The translations under genes and the position numbers were made by a program. The notes under the pieces were generated by a model. The model saw only the letters and a program-made list of their open reading frames with translations, was not told where the DNA came from and made no database searches. This document shows positions 1 through 5,776 of a stretch of 7,784 nt of DNA, in pieces. Position 1 is the first letter of the stretch. Each line of letters starts with the position of its first letter. The stretch is from positions 1 to 7,784 of the forward strand of contig JACMLA010000105.1 in the NCBI GenBank assembly GCA_014379815.1, read 5' to 3'. The DNA comes from Bryobacteraceae bacterium. Lineage in GTDB: Bacteria; Acidobacteriota; Terriglobia; Bryobacterales; Bryobacteraceae.

Positions 1-294
1 CTGAGTGTGCTCCCGATCGTCGGGATGCAACGCTTCCAGCCATCCCCAGCCGGAGTACTGTTCGAAAGTCTGACCCGTGAAGGAGGTCCACCCAACGTTC
101 TCAGCCACCATTCCTCCTGCCCCGTCGGTGGTCCAGATCAGTGGAGAAATCGTTTCCAGGAGCGTCCTGTAGCGCTGCTCCAATCTCTCCAGTTGTTCGA
201 TTACCCTCGTGTAATCGGTTACTCCCTCCGTTCTGTGCGTCATCAGCGTGGTATGCCGTTCGGGCTCTGCTGTTCCGATTGTGTCATCAAGCAT
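1..294 (-). CDS. PAS-domain signalling protein, N-terminal part (truncated by window edge)
   Basis: The first 98 codons of a minus-strand gene are visible; the reading frame is still open at base 1. Residues about 28-47 form a charged, leucine-spaced helix (VIEQLERLEQRYRTLLE), the usual lead-in to a PAS domain. The PAS start follows: SPLIWTTDG at 50-58, WTSFTG at 69-74, GWGWLEALHPDDR at 82-94. This run is typical of PAS domains in bacterial sensor histidine kinases and diguanylate cyclases. There is no signal peptide or membrane segment in this part, so sensing is probably cytoplasmic. The ATG at 294 is preferred because GGGGA lies 6 nt upstream (301-305) and the frame holds no other ATG, GTG or TTG between it and a stop near 362-364; an internal ATG at codon 18 is the alternative. 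The output domain lies outside the window, so kinase activity is inferred. It is divergent from the TonB-dependent receptor and could regulate it, but nothing here proves this. Confidence 0.82.
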   Translation of the reverse strand, partial: MLDDTIGTAEPERHTTLMTHRTEGVTDYTRVIEQLERLEQRYRTLLETISPLIWTTDGAGGMVAENVGWTSFTGQTFEQYSGWGWLEALHPDDREHTQ

Positions 295-427
295 CCGGTT
301 TCCCCAAACTTTCGCAGGCTTCTCCCCTGGGTCCGCTCGCCGGTATTCTTCGCCCGCCCACCTTCACCGGCAGGCCGCTGACTCCGTCCCACTGGCTCTT
401 GTGGCACGGGCAAGACAAAATTGAAAG
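295..427. promoter_or_regulatory. Divergent intergenic region between the PAS gene and the TonB-dependent receptor
   Basis: These 133 bp separate two divergent start codons and must hold promoters or leaders for both genes. No convincing -35/-10 pair, operator palindrome or riboswitch fold could be picked out by eye; the stretch is GC-rich. The only clear signal is the purine-rich GGGGA (minus strand, 301-305) suitably spaced before the PAS start. In front of the receptor there is only a weak GAAAG directly before its ATG. Confidence 0.5.
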
Positions 428-2902
428 ATGCGAATTCTTCTCAGGGTCGTGCTCTTTGGGCTATCGTCGGTGGCACTGGTCCAGGCTCAGTCCCTTGGTA
501 CCGCCGGTACCATCGTTGGCACAGTTACCGACCCCGGGAGCGCTACGGTTCCAAATGCGTCAGTCTCCATCAGAAATGTAATTACCGGGTACAGCCAGAC
601 CACCACCACGTCTGCGGACGGGACGTTTCGCATCAGCAATATTCCTCCTAATCCCTATCACTTTGAGATATCCGCGCCCGGGTTCGCCCTCTACAGCAGT
701 GACATCCAGGTCCGTAGCTCCGTACCTCTGAGTCTCAGAACATCGCTGCAGTTGGCGGGATCGGCAACTTCGGTGACTGTGGAGGCCGCGGGCGCGGACC
801 TGCTGGAGAACGTTCCCTACGCCCACAACGATGTAAACCAGGCTCAGTACTCCAAACTTCCTGCGCTCTCGCCAGGGTCTCAGCTCAGTGACGCGATCAC
901 GCTGACTGCGCCTGGTGTGGTCGCGGATTCCAACGGCTTCTTCCACCCTCTCGGGGACCACGCGCAGACCACGTTCTCCATTGATGGACAGCCAATCTCC
1001 GATCAGCAGTCGAAGCAGTTCTCCACGCAGTTGCCGTTGAACGCCATCCAGTCTATGGAGTTGACGACAGGTGGGCCGAATGCGGAGTTCGGAGATAAGA
1101 CCAGCCTTATCGTGAATGCCGTAACAAAGTCGGGCCTCGATCAGCGTCCATTCGGATCATTGAGTTTGCAGTACGGTTCCTTTGGAACACTAGTCGAGGA
1201 GACGACTCTCGGCTTTGGCAACGCCAAAATCGGGAACTTCCTTTCCGCCAATGTTACCCGCTCAGGCCGCTTTCTCGATACCCCGGAGTTCCGCCCGGTG
1301 CACGCGATCGGGAACAACTATACAATCTTCGATCACTTCGACTACCGGCCTGGCAGCCGTGACAATTTTCATCTCAATCTCTTTCAGGCACGGAACTGGT
1401 TTCAGGTTCCCAACACGTACGATCAACCCGATCAGGACCAGCGGCAGAAAACGCTGACTTACAACATCGCACCGGGATACCAGCGAACCATTTCCAGCAG
1501 CACATTATTTACCATCAATCCCTTCTTCCGGCAGGATCAGGTGAACTATTACCGAAGCCGCGACATCTTTGCCGATTCTCCGGTAAGTCCTCAGCAAACG
1601 CGACGCCTGACCAACTGGGGCGTCCGCGCCGACGTATCTCACGTGAGCGGAATCCACAACCTGAAGGTCGGTACTCAGATAATGCAGACCCGCCTCGGAG
1701 AACAGTTCACCCTTGGCATCACGGATCCTGACTTTGAATTCACGCCCGGTCTGGTTCCCTTCGACCTGACTCGCGGAGGTTCACTGTTCCGCTTCAGCGG
1801 CAGCACAAACATCAACCAATATGCGTTCTACGCGCAGGACACGATCACGTGGGGCAACTGGTCGTTTACCCCGGGCCTGCGTGTCGACCACTACGACGGC
1901 CTCGTGACCGAGACGGGCGTACAGCCCCGAATCGGAGTTTCTTATCGGGTCGAGTCTACCGGTACCGTGCTCCGGGGCTCCTACGCGCGTACCTTTGAAA
2001 CGCCGTATAACGAGAATCTCGTTCTCTCGAGTGCGACCGGATCCGGTGGTCTTGCCGAGAATGTCTTCGGTGGATTCGGTGCCGCGCCGGTTAGGCCCGG
2101 TCGTCGCAATCAGTTCAATATCGGGATGCAGCAGGCGATCTACAAATACATCTTGCTGGATGGCGATTATTTCTGGAAATTCACCGACAACGCCTTCGAT
2201 TTCGGTACACTTCTCAACACTCCCATCTATTTTCCGATCTCGTGGAATAAGTCGAAGCTCGATGGAGTTTCCTTCCGTGTCTCCACTGTGAACATTCGCG
2301 GGTTTCAGGCTGCGGTCACCATGGGCCACAGCCGGTCCCGTTTCTTCGGGCCCTCCGTCGGAGGTCTGATTTTCAACTCGCCGCTGGAAACCTCCGTGTT
2401 CCGCATCGACCACGATCAGGCTTTCCAGCAGACGACTCATCTCCGATATCAAAGGTCGAATGATGGACCATGGTTTGCTTTCACGTGGCGATACGACAGT
2501 GGCCTTGTCGCAGGAGCCGTGCCCGATCTGGAATCGGCACTTGGGCTAACCGGGGCAGAGCAGGCCGCGATTGGTTTCTTCTGCGGAGACCAGCGAGGTT
2601 CCCGCAATTCGCCAATCTCAGAATGCACGTCCAGTAACTATGGGACAACCCGTTTCCGCATTCCAGCGCCCGGTACCGAAGATGCCGATCACAACCCGCC
2701 CCGCGTATCGCCCCGCAACATCTTCAATATCGGAATCGGAGACGACAACATCTTTCGCCGCGATCGCCTGAAGCTGTTTGCCCGCGCGACAGTTGAGAAC
2801 CTGACAAACAAAGTCGCTCTCTACAACTTTCTGTCGACCTTCAGTGGTACTCATTTCGTAACCCCCAGGGCATTCCGCGGTGAAATCGGATTTACTTTCT
2901 AG
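428..2902 (+). CDS. TonB-dependent outer-membrane receptor with carboxypeptidase-regulatory-like N-terminal domain
   Basis: An outer-membrane transporter that would take up a scarce substrate using TonB/ExbBD energy; the substrate cannot be told from sequence. Of its 824 residues, 1-20 are a signal peptide (MRILLRVVLFGLSSVALVQA, likely cut before Q21). About 27-112 is a beta-sandwich CarboxypepD_reg-like domain (GTIVGTVTDPGSATVPNASV, then SADGTFRISNIPP). About 115-120 (SVTVEA) resembles a TonB box. About 135-236 is the plug, with SIDGQPI at 184-190, NAIQSMELTTGGPNAEFGD at 205-223 and NAVTKSG at 230-236. The remainder is a beta-barrel rich in alternating aromatic strands, ending in GEIGFTF with the terminal Phe used for barrel insertion. 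This order is typical of Oar/SusC-like receptors of Acidobacteriota, though many of those are longer (about 1,000-1,200 aa). C719 and C733 are close enough to form a loop disulfide. The start is fixed: an in-frame TGA (422-424) lies two codons upstream of ATG 428. The ribosome site is weak. Confidence 0.93.
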   Translation: MRILLRVVLFGLSSVALVQAQSLGTAGTIVGTVTDPGSATVPNASVSIRNVITGYSQTTTTSADGTFRISNIPPNPYHFEISAPGFALYSSDIQVRSSVPLSLRTSLQLAGSATSVTVEAAGADLLENVPYAHNDVNQAQYSKLPALSPGSQLSDAITLTAPGVVADSNGFFHPLGDHAQTTFSIDGQPISDQQSKQFSTQLPLNAIQSMELTTGGPNAEFGDKTSLIVNAVTKSGLDQRPFGSLSLQYGSFGTLVEETTLGFGNAKIGNFLSANVTRSGRFLDTPEFRPVHAIGNNYTIFDHFDYRPGSRDNFHLNLFQARNWFQVPNTYDQPDQDQRQKTLTYNIAPGYQRTISSSTLFTINPFFRQDQVNYYRSRDIFADSPVSPQQTRRLTNWGVRADVSHVSGIHNLKVGTQIMQTRLGEQFTLGITDPDFEFTPGLVPFDLTRGGSLFRFSGSTNINQYAFYAQDTITWGNWSFTPGLRVDHYDGLVTETGVQPRIGVSYRVESTGTVLRGSYARTFETPYNENLVLSSATGSGGLAENVFGGFGAAPVRPGRRNQFNIGMQQAIYKYILLDGDYFWKFTDNAFDFGTLLNTPIYFPISWNKSKLDGVSFRVSTVNIRGFQAAVTMGHSRSRFFGPSVGGLIFNSPLETSVFRIDHDQAFQQTTHLRYQRSNDGPWFAFTWRYDSGLVAGAVPDLESALGLTGAEQAAIGFFCGDQRGSRNSPISECTSSNYGTTRFRIPAPGTEDADHNPPRVSPRNIFNIGIGDDNIFRRDRLKLFARATVENLTNKVALYNFLSTFSGTHFVTPRAFRGEIGFTF

Positions 2903-2925
2903 ACCATCGTTGTACCCTGGAGACT

Positions 2926-3435
2926 GTGGAAGCGATCCGGATTTTTATCACCGGCGGCACGTTCGACAAAGAGTACGACGAGATTCTCGGGAGGCTTTAC
3001 TTCAAAGACTCCCACTTGCCGGAGATGCTCAAGCTGGGACGGTGCCGGCTGCCAGTTGAGATCCGGACGCTGATGATGATCGACAGTCTCGATATGACCG
3101 GAGACGACCGCCAGATCATCATCGGTCAATGTCGCAATGCCGCAGAATCCCGCATCGTAATCACTCATGGAACCGACACCATGACCGATACCGCAGAAGC
3201 AATTGCTGACGCAGGACTCTTCGGGAAGGTCATTGTCCTGACCGGCGCTCTGGTGCCCTATAAGTTTGGAAGCTCCGATGGATTGTTCAATCTCGGAAGT
3301 GCACTCGCCTTCGCGCAAGCTCTGGCTCCCGGAGTTTACGTCGCTATGAATGGCCGTTGCTTTCCTGCGGGACAGGTTCGGAAGAATCCGGAAAGCGGGA
3401 CTTTCGAAGAGTATGTTCCACCGCCGAAAACTTAG
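2926..3435 (+). CDS. Stand-alone asparaginase N-terminal-domain protein
   Basis: This 169-residue protein matches the N-terminal catalytic half of L-asparaginases, which hydrolyse asparagine to aspartate and ammonia. The nucleophile motif ITGGT is at 8-12 (T12) and the second-threonine motif THGTDTM at 80-86 (T83, D84). TGALVP at 106-111 and SSDGLFNLGSAL at 116-127 match family blocks, and VRKN at 151-154 supplies the lysine (K153) expected of the Thr-Lys-Asp triad. Full enzymes are about 330 aa; the C-terminal dimer-forming domain is absent, and no remnant of it follows in this frame. Short single-domain relatives annotated as asparaginase domain-containing proteins exist, so this is probably a natural short family rather than a broken gene; activity is unproven. 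There is no signal peptide, so it is cytoplasmic. GTG 2926 is the start: GGAGA (2919-2923) lies just upstream, though closely spaced, and the next ATG (codon 34) would remove T12. It lies 23 bp after the receptor gene, probably on the same transcript, and its last 92 bp overlap the opposing thioesterase gene. Confidence 0.85.
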   Translation: MEAIRIFITGGTFDKEYDEILGRLYFKDSHLPEMLKLGRCRLPVEIRTLMMIDSLDMTGDDRQIIIGQCRNAAESRIVITHGTDTMTDTAEAIADAGLFGKVIVLTGALVPYKFGSSDGLFNLGSALAFAQALAPGVYVAMNGRCFPAGQVRKNPESGTFEEYVPPPKT

Positions 3436-3829
3436 CCCTGACTTCGAGGTTGACGGAGACCGGTCGCATTGTCAGACGGTCCAGAGGGCACCAGATGGTC
3501 CTTGCGCTAGCGAGAAGCGTCTCGTCCCCGCTTCTCACGATGTCCGTCAATCTCTCGAAGCGAATCTTCGCCGCGCTTCCAACCCATGTACGCGCCTTCA
3601 GAGTCTCTCCGCCGAATGCTGCTTTTCTGTAGTCGATCTCGTGCCGCAGGACTACCCATACCAGCGTTCTCTGCTCTTCGTCACTGGCCACCGCACGCCA
3701 GTGCGCTACAGCCACGTCCTGAATCCAGCGCACGTAAGCTACGTTATTGACGTGCCCGAGCATGTCGATGTCGGACTCCGGCACAACGAATTCGTGCTCA
3801 AACACCGGCGCCGAAACGGGCAAACTCAT
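3344..3829 (-). CDS. Acyl-CoA thioesterase, hotdog fold (4HBT / YbgC-FadM type)
   Basis: A 161-residue hotdog-fold protein that would hydrolyse acyl-CoA thioesters to free acid and CoA; the chain specificity is unknown. The active-site signature is clear: ESDIDMLGHVNNVAYVRW at 18-35, with D22 the expected catalytic aspartate and G25-H26-V27-N28-N29 the helix cap. The later beta strands follow, including VVLRHEIDYRKAAFGGETL at 59-77 and SARTIWCPLD at 108-117. There is no signal peptide, so it is cytoplasmic. ATG 3829 overlaps the TGA of the upstream phosphatase gene (ATGA), arguing for coupled translation and against the longer frame opening at 3883. Usual relatives are about 130-150 aa; the hotdog core ends near residue 135, and the last 25 or so residues (polar, Ser/Pro-rich) are an extension lying wholly within the overlap with the asparaginase-domain gene. 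It is the last gene of the thrS operon. It may process acyl chains for lipid turnover, but its relation to the neighbouring hopanoid gene is inference only. Confidence 0.88.
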   Translation of the reverse strand: MSLPVSAPVFEHEFVVPESDIDMLGHVNNVAYVRWIQDVAVAHWRAVASDEEQRTLVWVVLRHEIDYRKAAFGGETLKARTWVGSAAKIRFERLTDIVRSGDETLLASARTIWCPLDRLTMRPVSVNLEVRAKFSAVEHTLRKSRFPDSSEPVPQESNGHS

Positions 3830-4623
3830 TTCCGCAGTTTCTCTAACTTTTCCGCGACCTTGTAGCCAACTGCGCGTTCCCACGACCCATAGGTCGGATT
3901 AGGCAGCAGAAACCAGCGCTCGCCCCAGTAGCGTTCATACGGGAGCACAGCCTGGGACCGGGCCTCGAGAGACCGGTCCGCAATCACAAAATCGTTGTAG
4001 TCGTCGCCGATCAGCAAAATTACCCGATGTCCCCGGCCAACATACGCCCGGCGAGGCGACTTGTCTCCGTTGTCCGACCGGCACAGCAGCCTGTCCATAT
4101 GAAATGGAAGATTGTGTTTGCGCAAGACCAGCACGGTAGGGTCTGCGGGATTCTTCGCATCGCAAACTCGATTCGTCACGTAAAATAGCGACACGCCATG
4201 AGCCTGTGCCTGAGCTAGAAACTCCGCCGCGCCGGGAACCAGCCCTGCCTGCACTTTCGCCACCCAGCTATTCCAGACTTTCTCGTCGTATGTCCCCTTG
4301 CTCGCCGTGAGTTGCGCCTGCAGAGCGCTGTTGTCCAACACTGTCTCATCCAGATCGAGAATCACGGCGGGAGGCAGTTCGGACGCCGGCTGCGTCTGTT
4401 CCAGCGCCGCGGTCCAGGTTCTGTCTGACAAGCCACGCATCAGGCTTGCCTCAGCATTCCGGTACGTTCCCAATGCGGCAGCGCGGTATTCCTGCGAGGT
4501 TTGCATCCACAGAACTGCGTTCAGATTCTCATACGATGTGTTCTGCGCAAACGCACAAGACACCGTGATCGCGAGGCAAATGGCAGCAGGTGAAGTATGC
4601 AAAAAGCTAACGGGTATCTTCAT
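3826..4623 (-). CDS. Secreted HAD-superfamily acid phosphatase, class C / lipoprotein e(P4) family
   Basis: The product is 265 residues. It has an N-terminal signal peptide (hydrophobic stretch about 12-27, likely cut at AFA-Q27), so it acts outside the cytoplasmic membrane. The HAD core is intact: motif I DLDETVLDN at 90-98 (D90 nucleophile, D92 acid/base), motif II VTNR at 149-152, motif III lysine K188 in NGDKSPRR, motif IV GDDYND at 206-211. The pattern DLDET with GDDYND, plus the preceding NLNAVLWMQTSQEYRA (33-48), identifies the class C acid phosphatase/e(P4) group. Members dephosphorylate nucleoside monophosphates and other phosphomonoesters, for example to salvage nucleosides or phosphate. 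True e(P4) is a lipoprotein; here the cysteine at 23 sits in TVSC, a poor lipobox, so a soluble periplasmic form is more likely. The length is normal. Its start overlaps the glycosyltransferase stop by 17 bp and no good ribosome site is seen, so expression probably depends on translational coupling. Alternative substrates, including lipid-linked phosphates, cannot be excluded. Confidence 0.9.
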   Translation of the reverse strand: MKIPVSFLHTSPAAICLAITVSCAFAQNTSYENLNAVLWMQTSQEYRAAALGTYRNAEASLMRGLSDRTWTAALEQTQPASELPPAVILDLDETVLDNSALQAQLTASKGTYDEKVWNSWVAKVQAGLVPGAAEFLAQAQAHGVSLFYVTNRVCDAKNPADPTVLVLRKHNLPFHMDRLLCRSDNGDKSPRRAYVGRGHRVILLIGDDYNDFVIADRSLEARSQAVLPYERYWGERWFLLPNPTYGSWERAVGYKVAEKLEKLRK

Positions 4624-5776
4624 GGTGATTGGCAGAAGCTTGATTGACCTTCAGTGTAAAGCGACCGTCAGGAAGCACCTCGAATTTGCGGCCTCGCCAA
4701 TCCACTGTGGTGCCGAAGAAGCCCGCCACCCAGAACACAAAGCTGAGTAAGTCCTGTATTGGGAGTAAGTACCACTTAGTAAGTGTTAGCGGATCGCGAA
4801 GAATCCAGGCGGCTGTCGCTATTGCCGCGGCAATCCGGGCCGCGAATACGCCCATGGCTACCGGCCACCACTCCGGCTTCACCAGGACCAATAACAGGAG
4901 GATCGGCAGAGGGTTGGTGAATAGCTGACCGACGTAACCTGCAGGGCGTGAGCGCCGGGTACTCCGGCACCAGCGAATCCTGTGACGCGCGTTGACTCGC
5001 CAGCTTTGTGCCCCGATGTGATGCTCGACTACATAGCTGGAAAATAGGACCTTCCATCCGTTCTCCGAGGCCTTGTTGCCGAGCACGAAGTCTTCTGCGA
5101 GGAACTCGGACAGGTACTGCCAGCCTCCGATTTCCGCAATCACCTGCTTGCGCGAAGTCAGAGTGGGTCCGAGGGCAAACTTCATGCCTTCCAGCATCCT
5201 GGCTACCAGGGCTGTAGCGAGGAACTCGGTATTCATCCCAATTGCTTCAAGCGTAGACGCCGGACTGCCCACACCCGGCACAGCGCGATAGGGACAGGAG
5301 GAAACTCCGACGTCGGGATCGGCGAACTCGGCGGCGAGTGTCCGGAGAAAGTCTGGCGTAACCCGAATATCGCTGTCGCTCATCACCAGAATTTCGTGCT
5401 TTGCCTCTTCGGTCATTTTGTGCAGGCTCCACGTCTTCGCATTTACCCACGGAGGCTCACCCACAAAAAGCAGCCGCGAGGAGATGTGGGGATACTCGGA
5501 CTGGAGCTGGCGAACCAGAGGCACGGCGAGATCATCACCGGTACGAACTGCCATTAGAACTTCGTAGTTGTTATAACTCTGCTCGAAGATGGTTCGCAAG
5601 TTAGACTCGAGGCCTTCCTCGAGCCCATGCAGAGGCTTTAGAACGCTAAGTCCGGGTTCCGTTTTGAGCGAAGGTGGTTTGACCCGGAGGTGGTGTCGTG
5701 CCGCGATGACAACGAGAATGCAGTAAACGCCTGAGCCCACTGCAAGTGCAAGCAGCAGCCAGGCGACAACGGCCAT
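4607..5776 (-). CDS. hpnI: HpnI-like membrane glycosyltransferase (hopanoid glucosamine pathway), GT2 family
   Basis: A 389-residue processive-type GT2 enzyme anchored in the inner membrane. HpnI proteins transfer N-acetylglucosamine to bacteriohopanetetrol, making glycosylated hopanoids; they resemble ceramide glucosyltransferase. An N-terminal membrane helix (about 3-25) is followed by the catalytic domain: LSVLKPLHGLEEGLE at 43-57, DxD motif DSD at 134-136 (metal and UDP-sugar binding), acceptor-site ED at 228-229 in FLAEDFVLG, and the (Q/H)xxRW element HRIRW at 265-269 followed by RSTRRSRPAGY. Two or three C-terminal membrane segments (about 287-299, 304-326, 336-355) and a short soluble tail complete it. 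Length and the RW/SRPAGY stretch favour HpnI over general GT2 enzymes, but ceramide-type glucosylation of another lipid is the main alternative. ATG 5776 directly abuts the thrS stop (TAG then ATG), so it is translationally coupled to thrS. No other hopanoid gene (shc, hpnH, hpnK) is visible here. Confidence 0.82.
   Translation of the reverse strand: MAVVAWLLLALAVGSGVYCILVVIAARHHLRVKPPSLKTEPGLSVLKPLHGLEEGLESNLRTIFEQSYNNYEVLMAVRTGDDLAVPLVRQLQSEYPHISSRLLFVGEPPWVNAKTWSLHKMTEEAKHEILVMSDSDIRVTPDFLRTLAAEFADPDVGVSSCPYRAVPGVGSPASTLEAIGMNTEFLATALVARMLEGMKFALGPTLTSRKQVIAEIGGWQYLSEFLAEDFVLGNKASENGWKVLFSSYVVEHHIGAQSWRVNARHRIRWCRSTRRSRPAGYVGQLFTNPLPILLLLVLVKPEWWPVAMGVFAARIAAAIATAAWILRDPLTLTKWYLLPIQDLLSFVFWVAGFFGTTVDWRGRKFEVLPDGRFTLKVNQASANHHEDTR

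Noticed and set aside
402..416. TGGCACG resembling a sigma-54 -24 element
   Set aside because: The required TTGC -12 element is missing at the right spacing, and the site is only about 20 bp before the receptor ATG, leaving almost no leader.
497..511. Tandem GGTACC hexamers
   Set aside because: Two copies 9 bp apart simply encode the LGTAGT stretch of the receptor; no wider repeat surrounds them.
7..581. Two plus-strand open frames (7-381 and 141-581) at the left edge
   Set aside because: They lie antisense to the PAS frame and across the intergenic region and the start of the receptor gene. Their products are low-complexity (Pro/Ser/Arg/Leu) with no recognisable domain, whereas the opposite strand gives a clear PAS sequence.
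1781..2452. 223-codon minus-strand open frame inside the receptor gene
   Set aside because: Long, but a shadow of the receptor frame: no family features, charged low-complexity composition, and the receptor barrel is well supported on the plus strand.
3458..3465. GACCGGTC palindrome after the asparaginase-domain stop, considered as a terminator
   Set aside because: It is only 8 bp with no loop and no following T-run, and lies within thioesterase coding sequence.
3830..3883. Longer 179-residue start for the thioesterase at 3883
   Set aside because: It would overlap the conserved C-terminal codons of the phosphatase by 58 bp and adds residues unlike the family. The ATGA overlap at 3826-3829 is the standard coupled start.
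4298..4750. 150-codon plus-strand open frame across the phosphatase and glycosyltransferase genes
   Set aside because: Antisense shadow: it has no motif, and both minus-strand proteins have intact catalytic motifs there.
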